Numbered from the stretch's first letter, positions 1 to 7,981 are shown. The stretch: DNA of 49,983 bases from Clostridium sp. (GCA_031272895.1 JAISSW010000009.1:1-49983), one strand, 5' to 3'. Numbers and translations are program-made. Notes: generated by a model not told the origin, from the sequence alone.

Positions 1-262
1 TGTATGCTGCCCTGTTGACATCAATATTATACCCCCTAAAAGAGCAACAGTCAATATAAATTTTAATCGGCAGAGAAGAGCGGATTTTTGCGGAAGAGCT
101 TGACCAACCGATGCTTTGCCACAACGCCGAGTAATGTACTGACCGGCAAAAGCGCGGGCAAATGCACCATTACGACCCTACGTGTAGCAAAATGAATGGA
201 ACAATCGCAACCACTATAGCTGAAGCAAAAAGCGCAGGATTTTCGCTCTGCGGTAAAGAGGA
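1..262. other. Left-edge stretch without an intact gene
   Basis: No convincing complete gene. The minus strand carries hydrophobic and basic stretches in different frames, including a 35-codon frame at about 64-171 ending in LFRKNPLFSAD and a membrane-like stretch ending VVAIVPFILLHVGS before a stop. This looks like decayed coding DNA and is interpretation only. The far left end holds a promoter that faces out of the window. Confidence 0.4.
26..54 (-). promoter_or_regulatory. Sigma-A-type promoter firing off the left edge
   Basis: On the minus strand TTGACT (49-54) and TATAAT (26-31) are separated by exactly 17 bases. It points toward lower coordinates, so it should serve a gene outside the window. 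Confidence 0.6.
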
Positions 263-413
263 CTAGCCCGCCCTCTTCCTTAACTTACCCCTGTCCGCCG
301 TGTCTTGCTCAAGGACGTAGCACTGCTCGAGGTACTCGCGCCATAATTGCCTCGGTGTCCAATAATTTGACGATTCCCTTTACTTCAGGGTGTTTGCTGT
401 GGTCTAATTCCAT
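263..413 (-). pseudogene. Remnant of a small gene, one frameshift
   Basis: An ATG at 411-413 follows a good ribosome binding site (AAGGAG, nine bases upstream) and starts MELDHSKHPEVKGIVKLLDT. The frame then loses its protein-like character and stops. A different frame across the same stretch continues with QLWREYLEQCYVLEQDTAD and a basic tail, and stops at 263-265. The join of two protein-like halves in different frames suggests a single frameshift in an originally about 50-residue protein. Family not recognised. It sits in the decayed left-edge DNA. Confidence 0.35.
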
Positions 414-498
414 TGTTGACAGCTCCTTTTCCTGATAGTTTTGTGGTGTGTTCAACCAACATTATATCAGATTTCCAAGGGGCTGTTAGCTTTTTTCG

Positions 499-1074
499 CT
501 ATCTCCCAAATTCCACGACGGTTGGGACACCGTCCCTCGTTTCATCTAACATGATTGTGTATCTTCCATTTGAATATTCCTTCAGCAGATGAATAAATAG
601 ATTGACTTTTTCGGCGAATTGGATTCTTCTTTCAGTAAGAATTGCAGGTATTTCCTTTGTGCAATGTATTATGGTTTGATACTCTTTGGTTATTTCGTCA
701 TTTAGGCGTGAGAGAACCTTGTTATTCCGCAATTTTAAGGGCAATCCTGTATTTACCCAATTATGACCAGTAATCCATCCAAGTGCTGAGCCGTAATATA
801 AAACGATAAATCCAACAATCCTATTTTCATCTTCCTCTGAATATCCCGAAAGAGGTCCGACATCAAATATCGCTTCAGGAAAAGCGTCCTTAAATATGTG
901 CGCATGTTTTTGCCTGTCTTCTTCGGTTATAGAGAATTTGTTGTCCGACGGAAAATAGAGCATTGGACGGTAGTACACAATAAAGCCCGATGAAATTAAC
1001 TCCCTATCCGCAGAAATTTTTTTGCCATCTGCGGCAAAGTTGATGAAGCCTTTAGAAATTTCTAGTAATTCCAT
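499..1074 (-). CDS. Hypothetical protein, 191 aa
   Basis: I do not recognise this family. The ATG at 1072-1074 has a strong ribosome binding site (GGAGG followed by ATCACG), which supports the start. The product is a soluble mixed alpha/beta protein with no signal peptide or clear membrane segment. It is rich in aromatic and acidic residues (YYRPMLYFPSDNKF near residue 35, GWITGHNWVNTG near 98) and ends in VPTVVEFGR. The gene is more AT-rich than the core genes to its right and lies with other small unknown genes and a helicase, so it may be acquired DNA. Real gene fairly sure; function unknown. Confidence 0.6.
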   Translation of the reverse strand: MELLEISKGFINFAADGKKISADRELISSGFIVYYRPMLYFPSDNKFSITEEDRQKHAHIFKDAFPEAIFDVGPLSGYSEEDENRIVGFIVLYYGSALGWITGHNWVNTGLPLKLRNNKVLSRLNDEITKEYQTIIHCTKEIPAILTERRIQFAEKVNLFIHLLKEYSNGRYTIMLDETRDGVPTVVEFGR

Positions 1075-1176
1075 CGTGATCCTCCAATAAAATAATTGTT
1101 TCTGCAGAAGTAATTGGATCCACTTTTATAATTCTTGTTACATTTGGATTGTTACGCAAAATACTCAACTCAATTC

Positions 1177-1554
1177 TTATGTATTCCTTATATGTTGGGA
1201 AATACTAAAAATTGTTTTGTACTCGTTTTCATCAAGAGTTTGGATAGAAGTGTTTCCATTAAAAAACTCGACTTTTTCTACACGCGGGAAAAATCCTTCC
1301 ACAAGCTGATACAGGCTTAATAACTGCAGGTATATATCTAAGAGTAACTCTGCATTTGCGTCGCAAAGGGTTAATTGTATAACCGTGTCTTTAGATGTTG
1401 AGCGTTCGATTTGAACATCTATATCGCGTATCTTTACTTGTGTCAAAGTCTCTGCGGATGCCTGCCAACCCTTTATTACTACATTGGGCTTGCATAGCGT
1501 TGCAACGAGCTTGTCACAGGCAAGGGTTTTCAGTTCATCATATTTATCTACCAT
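1177..1554 (-). CDS. Hypothetical protein, 125 aa
   Basis: Unrecognised soluble protein. The start at 1554 has a GGAGG eight bases upstream, and that site overlaps the stop of the small gene before it (TAGGAGG), which suggests translational coupling. The sequence alternates beta-like stretches (VKIRDIDVQIERS, TVIQLTLCDA) with an alpha-helical middle (AELLLDIYLQLLSLYQLVEGF). No catalytic motif is visible. It could be a small binding or immunity-type protein given its setting beside decayed genes, but nothing in the sequence proves this. Confidence 0.55.
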   Translation of the reverse strand: MVDKYDELKTLACDKLVATLCKPNVVIKGWQASAETLTQVKIRDIDVQIERSTSKDTVIQLTLCDANAELLLDIYLQLLSLYQLVEGFFPRVEKVEFFNGNTSIQTLDENEYKTIFSISQHIRNT

Positions 1555-1562
1555 AGCGCCTC

Positions 1563-1670
1563 CTACGCTAACACTTCGTTTATAATCTGGCGCATTTGCT
1601 TATTTCCAAGCTGTGTGCGCATCGTCTGTATAGCATCGGATTCTTCAAGCAAATGTTTGGTGCTGACCAT
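1563..1670 (-). CDS. Small ORF, 35 aa, upstream partner of the 125-aa gene
   Basis: ATG at 1668-1670, stop TAG at 1563-1565, giving 35 residues beginning MVSTKHLLEESDAIQTM and ending RQIINEVLA. It is helix-forming, and its stop codon is embedded in the ribosome binding site of the next gene, so the two are probably co-translated. Its own ribosome binding site is weak. It may instead be the surviving C-terminal end of a longer helical protein whose 5' part was lost. No family recognised. Confidence 0.4.
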   Translation of the reverse strand: MVSTKHLLEESDAIQTMRTQLGNKQMRQIINEVLA

Positions 1671-1754
1671 AATACAATTCAATCTCTTCGCATTTAATTT
1701 ACCACTTACCTATTGCTTCCTAATCGGAAATAAGTATTAGCCCTGCACTTTTTC

Positions 1755-4616
1755 CTACATATTTTGTCGCAACAACACAACATTTGGCGGCATATAAATC
1801 GGCCGCATATTATTACAGCCTGATTTCGATTGACTGTCGTAACCCGTGCAACCATAAAAAGCCTCGTTTCCTTTTGATTTCACAATCATATAGCCGTCCT
1901 GACATTGCTCGCATTTATAAATATCGTGCAGATGAGTTTTGTTGTTGGCCATAAAGTCGCAGACTTCCGGCTCGTTAGTACAAAGATATAGCCCCAATCC
2001 GTAATTCTTGTTAAACTCATATTTGAGCGGATACCCGCATAGCGGACAGCGCAAACGGAATAAATCAACCGCCTCCATATTCAAATTCTGCGAATGAAGA
2101 ATTTGGTAATCATTGATTAATTCGATTAAAAAGCGCGAAGGTTTTCGTTGTGGCGCAAGAATATATACACGGTTCTTTGTGCGGGTTAGCGCAACATAAA
2201 AGAGCCTCCGCTCTTCCGCAAACGGCATAGAAGTGTCCTCAAACCGCACCAATTTCATAATCGGGTCATCTTCTAACTGACACGGAAAACCAAACTTGCC
2301 TTCAAACATATTCAGCAGAATGACATTATCAAAACCCAATCCCTTTGCGCTGTGCGCGGTCATAAAGGTCAGATTAGCATTGGGAAATTTTTCACACCTG
2401 ATGTGATTGCCGGGCAAATCAGAAAACTTGCCTGTACGACAGATTTTATAGCTATCATAATTGTAACGCCCGATGAGCAATATGGACGCTTTATCGCCAA
2501 ATTCGGAAATGATTTTTCCGACGGTTTCCTCCGCCGCTTGTGCCATTGCGAAATCGGGCTTGAAGCTGTCGTCAAATTCGGTCAGTATCACAGGATTAGA
2601 CAGGTGTTTTGGTGAGATGAGTTTCTTTTTGATTTGTGAAGTATTCTTCTGCACAAATCCGCCCGCAATGTCAATCAACTCCTGTGAATTACGGTAAGTG
2701 TGGGTTATTTTCATTTCCACACCGCTGCCCATCAATTCCAAAAAGCGGGTAAACAAGCCAATTTCAGAGCCTGAGAATGCAAAGATAGACTGCCAGTCAT
2801 CGCCCACCGCGACAACCTTTGCCCTTGTGATTTCTGATAGCCGTTTCGTCAAATTGAAACGTTGTCGGGCAATGTCCTGAAACTCATCAATAATTATATA
2901 TTTATACGGCAGTTCGAGATTTTGCCGCTCGATTTCAGCGAGATAAAAATGGGCATCATTTATCATATCCTCAAAGTCAATGCGGTTTTGGGCCGCAAGC
3001 TGTTTTTGATAATAATGATACACAGGCTCCGCAATATCTAAGAACAGATGTGTGCGAGGATTGTCGGTCTTTTCACGGAGCGCCGCAACCCCCCCGGCAT
3101 CATAGCCGCAGGTTTTGAATTGACCGATGAAAGTCATCAGGAACTGCACCATCTTAAAAACGTATTTATCTTTGCTTGTTTCGGTAATTTTCTTGTAAAC
3201 CTCGGCAAAATCCCGCTCTTTTAGCACAAATCCTTCGGCAAGCAATATTTCCTTCAAGTGGTCTGACAACAACCTCTTATCCTTATACCAAGCCCACGTT
3301 TCCAAAAGGCTTGTCCCCATTTGGCGATGTAATTTCCGCTTGTCCTTGATAGAGGCGGAATACTTGGCGATTTCCTGTGGTGTAAGCACATAACTGTATC
3401 CGCTTTCGCTAATGGCGTAATGTTCTAAATACGCGGTATGTTCACCCTGACGAATTAAAAAGTCCGGCGTGTATTTTTTCTTTGCCCCCTTAATGGCATG
3501 GGGATAAACAGGTTCATACTCATAATCCAACCCGTTCAAGTACAGAAAATTAGCGATTTGTGCTTCCTGCACCGAACGAAGGTATTCGCCCGTTAGAGTT
3601 CGCATTTGTTTCCCGCGCTGAGTGGAAACCTTTTTCACATATTCCCCCGCGCCGCTTTTCAGCGTTTCATAGTCCTGCGCGGCCTTAGCCAAGTGATATT
3701 GATTCAGATTATCATAATTCATTGCGTCTGCGGGCAAGTCAAAATAAAAGCCAAGAAACAACAACACCTTTCGCAACAAGGCTTTATCGTTGAAAACTTC
3801 TTTTTCTAACATCTCAAAAATGATATTGTATGCGGAGTAGTTCACCTCCGGCGGGGTGTCGCTGAATTTGCGGACAATATCATAAGCAAATGAGTGAAAT
3901 GTGCAAATTCGGGCGGGGATATGCAGACCTTGATTTATGCGTTCTTTCAGTTCATCAATCGCTTTTTTTGTATAGGAAATGACAATAATGTCCTCTGGCG
4001 CGATGTGTTTCTTTTCAACAAGATATTTTACCTTTGCCGCCATTGTGGTGGTCTTACCAGCGCCTGCGCCGGCGACAAGCAAACAATAGTCGTCATCGGT
4101 AACGACCGCCCGGCGCTGTTCTGCGTCAAGACTGATATTGGGGTCAATGTCTCGCAAAAGGTTGTCAAAATACACTGATTCCTTTTCCACAATTCTGTCA
4201 GTGTATTCTGCGTTATGGTTCTCAGCATCCTGTGTCAGCGTTTCAAAACGGCGCAGACAGGTTTTTACTGTTTCAAAGTCTACGGCAAAACGCGGAGCGC
4301 GTTCCCGGCAATCATCATAAGCGGCTTTTTCCGACAGTTTTTCCGCGTAGTTGCAGAATGAGGCTTTTAAGTTACCCAGTTCCCGCGCCGTAATATAGTG
4401 TCCCGCGCCAAAGAAAGACTGATAACTATGGTCAAAAGCAATCAGAGCATTTCTCAACGCCGCCAAATCAAGCTCTTCTATTGTGGACACGTTTGTATCG
4501 CTTGACTGACTGGCACCAGACGACGCAAAAAATTTCGCCGGAAGCCCGCAATGCGGACAGCTTTCAGCGCGGTCAGATATGCGGCTTTGGCATTCAGGGC
4601 AGGAAATCAGCGGCAT
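1755..4616 (-). CDS. UvrD/HelD-like SF1 DNA helicase with N- and C-terminal zinc ribbons
   Basis: Superfamily 1A ATP-dependent DNA helicase of about 953 residues. An N-terminal zinc ribbon (CPECQ...CPHC, residues 6-24) is followed by a helical region. Next come Walker A GAGAGKTTT (about 183), then a segment KYTPDFLIRQGEHTAYLEHY (about 385) resembling the nuclease-like insertion of helicase IV. Motif II DEFQD (about 580), motif III VGDDWQSIFAFSGS and late motifs AHSAKGLGFD and ALTRTKNRVYI complete the motor. A topoisomerase-type zinc ribbon (CPLCGYPL...CTNEPEVCDF, then CEQC...GCTGY) closes the protein. The ATG at 4616 is preferred over a GTG nine bases upstream because it lies six bases from AGAGGTG. 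A role in repair or defence is inference; no nuclease partner is adjacent. AT-rich compared with the core genes. Confidence 0.85.
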   Translation of the reverse strand: MPLISCPECQSRISDRAESCPHCGLPAKFFASSGASQSSDTNVSTIEELDLAALRNALIAFDHSYQSFFGAGHYITARELGNLKASFCNYAEKLSEKAAYDDCRERAPRFAVDFETVKTCLRRFETLTQDAENHNAEYTDRIVEKESVYFDNLLRDIDPNISLDAEQRRAVVTDDDYCLLVAGAGAGKTTTMAAKVKYLVEKKHIAPEDIIVISYTKKAIDELKERINQGLHIPARICTFHSFAYDIVRKFSDTPPEVNYSAYNIIFEMLEKEVFNDKALLRKVLLFLGFYFDLPADAMNYDNLNQYHLAKAAQDYETLKSGAGEYVKKVSTQRGKQMRTLTGEYLRSVQEAQIANFLYLNGLDYEYEPVYPHAIKGAKKKYTPDFLIRQGEHTAYLEHYAISESGYSYVLTPQEIAKYSASIKDKRKLHRQMGTSLLETWAWYKDKRLLSDHLKEILLAEGFVLKERDFAEVYKKITETSKDKYVFKMVQFLMTFIGQFKTCGYDAGGVAALREKTDNPRTHLFLDIAEPVYHYYQKQLAAQNRIDFEDMINDAHFYLAEIERQNLELPYKYIIIDEFQDIARQRFNLTKRLSEITRAKVVAVGDDWQSIFAFSGSEIGLFTRFLELMGSGVEMKITHTYRNSQELIDIAGGFVQKNTSQIKKKLISPKHLSNPVILTEFDDSFKPDFAMAQAAEETVGKIISEFGDKASILLIGRYNYDSYKICRTGKFSDLPGNHIRCEKFPNANLTFMTAHSAKGLGFDNVILLNMFEGKFGFPCQLEDDPIMKLVRFEDTSMPFAEERRLFYVALTRTKNRVYILAPQRKPSRFLIELINDYQILHSQNLNMEAVDLFRLRCPLCGYPLKYEFNKNYGLGLYLCTNEPEVCDFMANNKTHLHDIYKCEQCQDGYMIVKSKGNEAFYGCTGYDSQSKSGCNNMRPIYMPPNVVLLRQNM

Positions 4617-4625
4617 CAGGTTCAC

Positions 4626-5073
4626 CTCTCACAGGTTATTATACATCAAAAATGTTAATAATTCAATCCCTTTTCGCTATTTCTCCTTGTCCATATCCAG
4701 CCAAGCTCTCAACTCCGCCAACTCCAACTCCCCGCGCAAACACGCGTCCCGCTTCGCCCGCGCCTCCTCTGCCCGCGCGAAAAACTGGCTTTGCGTAATA
4801 CGTTTCGTTAGCGCCTTGGCATTCATGCGGCGATATGCTTTTTGGTGTGGGATTGTCCGCTTTCGCCGCCTTGTGCAGCTTTAACGCACCGATTTGGCGG
4901 CAGGGCATAGGCAATTAGCATGAATGGCGCAAATATTTCGCCGCACTCCCGCACTTGACACACCTCAATCACATATGTTATATTTTTACAAAATACAAGA
5001 ATTTTGGAAACATTTGTGACGAACACATCGTCATACGTTACTAAATAACTTTTGTTGCCAAGGGAGCGCCACT
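4626..5073. other. Gene-poor stretch with decayed coding DNA
   Basis: Between the helicase start and the small operon at 5.1 kb there is no intact gene. The minus strand carries the disrupted zinc-ribbon remnant listed separately. No repeat, RNA gene or clear terminator was seen. Confidence 0.4.
4677..5026 (-). pseudogene. Frameshifted remnant of a zinc-ribbon (DUF6076-like) protein
   Basis: Three minus-strand frames each hold part of what reads as one protein. Frame A (from 5026) has ITYVIEVCQVRECGEIFAPF followed by a lone downstream Cys. Frame B has KLHKAAKADNPTPKSI. Frame C (ending at 4677) has KAYRRMNAKALTKRITQSQF, then a charged helix and LRAWLDMDKEK. The order CxxxCGxxFxP, C, then a basic helical tail fits the C-terminal zinc-ribbon part of DUF6076-type proteins as I remember them. 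At least two frameshifts would be needed. The 49-codon frame 4677-4826 has its own ATG but no good ribosome binding site. The family link is tentative. Confidence 0.35.
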
Positions 5074-5175
5074 GTGCAAATAAATATTATCAACAGCTGC
5101 TCTCACGGTACTCACGGTATTAGAGTAGTTATCCAAGATGGAGTGCTGATCACAGTCTGGCGTAGTCGTCGATGA
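5074..5175 (+). CDS. Small ORF, 33 aa, coupled to the next ORF
   Basis: GTG at 5074 lies seven bases after AGGGAG, and the frame runs to TGA at 5173-5175. The product begins MQINIINSCSHGTHGIRVVI and ends in WRSRR. Its TGA overlaps the ATG of the following membrane ORF (ATGA), a typical translational coupling arrangement. No family recognised. Because the neighbourhood is decayed, this could be a chance or fragmentary frame. Confidence 0.35.
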   Translation: MQINIINSCSHGTHGIRVVIQDGVLITVWRSRR

Positions 5176-5389
5176 AAACAATGATTGTTTTAGGAATTAT
5201 TTCTGTAATAATAGGTGTGGTTATTTTGATTGTGCCAATGTGGCTGTACCTTGTTTTAGATTACGAAAAATCCATTAAAAATTTCTATATTATGTTTTCT
5301 ATCATGATTGGGAAACATTTGGCATTCCGCCGGTTTTCTTGCTTCTTGGTATTTTGGCCATATAAAAGCGTTGAAAGGTAAATCTTGAT
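5172..5389 (+). pseudogene. Small membrane protein, probably frameshifted
   Basis: The ATG at 5172 starts a hydrophobic segment (TMIVLGIISVIIGVVILIVP) followed by YEKSIKNFYIMFS. The annotated frame ends at 5381 with the unconvincing tail GKHLAFRRFSCFLVFWPYK. From 5309 a second frame reads WETFGIPPVFLLLGILA, and from 5362 a third reads IKALKGKS before TGA at 5387-5389. Together these look like a second membrane helix with a basic end. The original was therefore probably a two-helix membrane protein of about 70 residues that has taken two -1 shifts. Family unknown. Confidence 0.35.
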
Positions 5390-5410
5390 GTTATATTCAT
5401 TCCTTAACAC

Positions 5411-6202
5411 TTAATGTGGCGGTGCGCGGAGCAAATCCTCGACGCTTGTGTTCCCTCCCCGTGGGGAGATAAAGCGGGAATCCTGTGGCTTGCGCGTATC
5501 CGGAAGCCGACGGTGCGTATTGCCCTGCCAGAACAATATATCGTCAAGGCAGCCGGCAATAAAAATCCCTGTATAGACGGAAAGGCAGTCGCTGCCGCCG
5601 TTTAGCGAATACCGCGCCGGGGCAGGGATATTGCCGGACATACTGCTCTCCCTCAGGGCGATTATATCAAGCGGATAGGGCTTTTCAGCCATAAAATATG
5701 CGTTAAAGGAGGGGTCAAGGACACTCCATACGCCATGCTCCGGCAAAAAAACGTGGGTAATACAGTGGCAGTTCCCGCCGCGGACAAGCCACAGCGGCAT
5801 AGCAAAAATACCGACCGACAGCAGTAAATCACTCAGCACTATGGCCTTATCACGGCAGTTGAGGGCATAGAGAAACGGCTTATCAACGGCAAAGCGCAGG
5901 ATAGCCTGCGTGTCGGGTAAATCTTTGAATTTTTTTCCGGAGAGTCTTGCGGCGCCGCTATAGTATGTATGCGCGCAGAGCCATTGCATAAGCCTTAGCG
6001 CACGGGTCAAGCTGTCGCCCTCACCCGCAAGCGACGCAAGGCGGTATTCCTCTCTCAGGGCGCTATAATATGGCATGGGCGAAAAGTCATAGCAAAAACC
6101 GCTCGTGGCTCCCTTATCCAAGGGCAAAAGCGGCGGCATAGCCTTAAGCCTGATTCTTTTGAGAAAGCAAGCGTAGGCCGACGGTGAAAGCTGCAGAAGC
6201 AT
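5411..6202 (-). CDS. Transglutaminase-like (cysteine protease fold) protein
   Basis: Protein of about 263 residues with the transglutaminase-like core: Cys in ALNCRDKAIVLSDLL, His in CHCITHVFLPEHG and Asp in WSVLDPSFN, in the expected order and spacing. No signal peptide is visible at the chosen start (MLLQLSPSAYACF), so it is probably cytoplasmic. Such proteins often act as peptidases or amidases; the substrate cannot be read from the sequence. The open frame runs upstream through tRNA-Leu, which cannot be coding, so a start after the tRNA was chosen. TTG six bases upstream is an alternative. It begins 63 bases downstream of the tRNA on the same strand and may share its transcript. Confidence 0.6.
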   Translation of the reverse strand: MLLQLSPSAYACFLKRIRLKAMPPLLPLDKGATSGFCYDFSPMPYYSALREEYRLASLAGEGDSLTRALRLMQWLCAHTYYSGAARLSGKKFKDLPDTQAILRFAVDKPFLYALNCRDKAIVLSDLLLSVGIFAMPLWLVRGGNCHCITHVFLPEHGVWSVLDPSFNAYFMAEKPYPLDIIALRESSMSGNIPAPARYSLNGGSDCLSVYTGIFIAGCLDDILFWQGNTHRRLPDTRKPQDSRFISPRGGNTSVEDLLRAPPH

Positions 6203-6265
6203 GAACAACCCCACATTTTCCTTAATAATTCCTTGCCCGCTATTTCCCGGCGGAAAGGAAACAAG

Positions 6266-6352
6266 TGGTGCCGGCGACCGGGATTGAACCGGTACGAGGT
6301 TGCCCTCACGGGATTTTAAGTCCCGGGCGTCTGCCAGTTCCGCCACGCCGGC
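6266..6352 (-). tRNA. tRNA-Leu (anticodon UAA)
   Basis: Class II tRNA with acceptor stem GCCGGCG/CGCCGGC, D-arm TGGCGGAACTGGCAGACGC, anticodon loop CTTAAAA (anticodon TAA), long variable arm GTGAGGGCAACCTC, T-arm CCGG-TTCAATC-CCGG, discriminator A and an encoded CCA (6266-6268). Confidence 0.97.
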
Positions 6353-6382
6353 ACGATTGGGTGGGGATACTCCGCGCGAATA

Positions 6383-6411
6383 ATTATAAAGCTTCCGCGG
6401 CAAGAAGTCAA
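6383..6411 (-). promoter_or_regulatory. Promoter of tRNA-Leu
   Basis: TTGACT (6406-6411) and TATAAT (6383-6388) on the minus strand with a 17-base spacer, about 30 bases upstream of the tRNA. The spacer contains GCCGCGG, also found in the tRNA-Lys promoter of this window. Confidence 0.75.
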
Positions 6412-6515
6412 GAGCTGCGGGCGATATTTGCCCATGAAGACCCTCCCCCGTTATCAATAACCGTAACGCAACAGGACCGAGCGCCAAGCGGCTCTCGGTC
6501 CCGTGCGGCGGTGCG

Positions 6516-7112
6516 CTATTTAATCTCAAAGGTTCGGGTTATCACCCTGTCGTCGGTGGTCACAAGCTCCTTTACTATCGCCTTGACGGGGGTTGTTGTG
6601 TCGCTGAGAACAAAGGCTCGCGTGACCTCCCGCTTGGCGTTCGGCTCAAGGTCCTCGCTGATTGAGCTTCCGTTAAAGCCCTCCACATCCTTAAGCACGG
6701 CATCGGATAGCTTCTTGTCACCTTGGTATGCCGAATCCGAAAGGAAGGTAAGGAAGTTCATAACGGCGCTGCCGCCGTTCTCAATCTCGTAGGTTATAAC
6801 AATGGCGTCCTTGCCGTTTTCGTCCTTAACCAGCTTGTGAGATTTTATCTCCACAGTCAATGCGCCAAGGCTGCCCTTGCTGTCAAGCTCGTCCGGGTTG
6901 GTTGTTGTGCTTGTGGTGTTTGTTGTGGTGGTCACGGCGCTTGGAGCGGGGTCGGTTACGCCCTCGTCCTTGTTTTTGTTGTGGACAACCAAGGCGATTA
7001 TTCCGCCAAGGATTGCCGCTGCCACAATCACGGCAAGCAGGATTTTCCACCACGCCCCGTTGTCCTCCTGCCCGTTGCGGTATGTGCCGCCGCGGTTATT
7101 GTTTTCGCTCAT
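6516..7112 (-). CDS. Membrane-anchored DUF5067-like protein
   Basis: 198 residues. A polar N-terminus (MSENNNRGGTYRNG) precedes one membrane helix (about 22-44, WKILLAVIVAAAILGGIIAL), a Thr/Asn/Pro-rich linker (TTTTNTTSTTTN) and a C-terminal beta domain with the DUF5067 pattern: a conserved beta start VEIKSHKLVKDENGKDAIVI, YEIENGGS, and a late RAFVLSD segment. DUF5067 domains are extracellular, lipoprotein-like modules of Firmicutes with unknown ligand. The ATG at 7112 has GGAGG eight bases upstream. The linker type recurs in several surface proteins of the window. Confidence 0.7.
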   Translation of the reverse strand: MSENNNRGGTYRNGQEDNGAWWKILLAVIVAAAILGGIIALVVHNKNKDEGVTDPAPSAVTTTTNTTSTTTNPDELDSKGSLGALTVEIKSHKLVKDENGKDAIVITYEIENGGSAVMNFLTFLSDSAYQGDKKLSDAVLKDVEGFNGSSISEDLEPNAKREVTRAFVLSDTTTPVKAIVKELVTTDDRVITRTFEIK

Positions 7113-7205
7113 TTTTTGTTACCTCCGTGTTTTTTTCTAAGGTATTATAACCCAAGCGCGCCAAAATATGCGTCGAAACGGCTCGCCCCGCTTTTAATTA
7201 GCCGA

Positions 7206-7231
7206 AAGCAAGGGCACGGCAAGCCGTACCC
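7206..7231 (-). terminator. Terminator-like hairpin downstream of the CotF operon
   Basis: On the minus strand GGGTACGGC-tt-GCCGTGCCC (7212-7231) is followed by TTGCTTT. It lies just after the stop of the CotF-type gene that ends at 7247. Confidence 0.5.
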
Positions 7232-7246
7232 CCGCCTGCCGCTGCG

Positions 7247-7591
7247 TTATTGCGGCAGCTGTGACTGTATACCCTGGAATTTTGTTTTGGTTTGCGTAAC
7301 CATTTTTTGCTGAGCCTTTTGCGGGGCATACCAGCCGCGCTCCTGCATTTGGGTAAAAACGCTGCTTTGCAGGTTCTGGTTCTCTCGCCAAAGGTTAAGG
7401 AAATCCGCCTTAAGCCGCGGATTAACGCACTCGCAGCTGTAGGTGTTATAAACCCCCGTGATGTGCTTTTGGCTGGTGAGCATATCGTCCATAAGCTCCC
7501 GGTCCGCCATGGAAAAGCCGCCCTGAGCCGTGGCTTGAGTGCTTTGGCTCTTCTTTTTTGCAGAGGTAGCTGTTTTTTTGCTTGCGGGCAT
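7247..7591 (-). CDS. CotF-family spore coat protein
   Basis: 114 residues. A basic, Lys/Ser/Thr-rich N-terminal tail (about 1-25) is followed by a helical domain starting MADRELMDDMLTSQKHITGV and containing NTYSCECVNPRLKADFLNL, NLQSSVFTQMQERGWY and a C-terminal amphipathic helix. This is the CotF/ferritin-like coat pattern, with the typical ERGWY and DxLxSQKxxTxxYN motifs. It is probably assembled into the spore coat. The start has GGAGG eight bases upstream. It follows a second, shorter coat-like gene by 18 bases, as one operon. Supports a spore-forming host. Confidence 0.8.
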   Translation of the reverse strand: MPASKKTATSAKKKSQSTQATAQGGFSMADRELMDDMLTSQKHITGVYNTYSCECVNPRLKADFLNLWRENQNLQSSVFTQMQERGWYAPQKAQQKMVTQTKTKFQGIQSQLPQ

Positions 7592-7609
7592 TGCCGTCGC
7601 CTCCTTATT

Positions 7610-7795
7610 TTAGTTAAGATAGCTTATTAAGGTGTCAAAATGCTTGCGGTGCTGCTTTGCAGATTGCTTGCACGCCTTTTGGATTTGCGGGTCCTGAGCA
7701 ACGGAGGCGTAGCTGTGGAATTTTTTTACCAGCATTTGCTCGCAGTTAAGGGTATCCTCCAGCGCGTGGAGTTCCTCGGCGGTAAGGTTTGCCAT
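7610..7795 (-). CDS. Small coat-like helical protein, 61 aa
   Basis: Two-helix protein (LTAEELHALEDTLNCEQMLV and a second helix with SAKQHRKHFDTLISYLN). The motif CEQMLVKKFHSYA and the closing QHRKHFDTL resemble the short partners that accompany CotF-type genes in Clostridia. The start has GAGGAG eight bases upstream. First gene of the two-gene coat operon; presumably expressed in the mother cell, although I could not identify a sigma-E or sigma-K promoter with confidence. Confidence 0.7.
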   Translation of the reverse strand: MANLTAEELHALEDTLNCEQMLVKKFHSYASVAQDPQIQKACKQSAKQHRKHFDTLISYLN

Positions 7796-7824
7796 GTTTT
7801 TAGCTCCTCTCTGTTGTGGTCATG

Positions 7825-7842
7825 TGAAGCTGTGCTTCTAAG
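7825..7842. promoter_or_regulatory. Inverted repeat between divergent genes
   Basis: GAAGC-TGT-GCTTC within 7825-7842, lying between the coat operon and the divergent DUF4474 gene. It could be an operator or a small hairpin. Function unknown. Confidence 0.25.
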
Positions 7843-7913
7843 TGTGAGTGTTTCCCCGTGTGGGGTAAATATACACGGCGCGCAAATTTTTTTCTCTTTT
7901 TTCCTAAAAAGAC

Positions 7914-7942
7914 TTTACAAGCGCGGGTTTGTGTGCTATAAT
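7914..7942 (+). promoter_or_regulatory. Promoter of the DUF4474 gene
   Basis: TTTACA (7914-7919), 17-base spacer, TATAAT (7937-7942) preceded by TGTGC, that is an extended -10 (TGnTATAAT). Confidence 0.75.
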
Positions 7943-7981
7943 TCAAATGTGTTATTATCTTTAGACAGGAGGTACACCCCG

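Noticed and set aside
6203-6529. N-terminal extension of the transglutaminase-like gene to 6529
   Set aside because: The open frame reads straight through tRNA-Leu and its promoter, so the extension is not coding.
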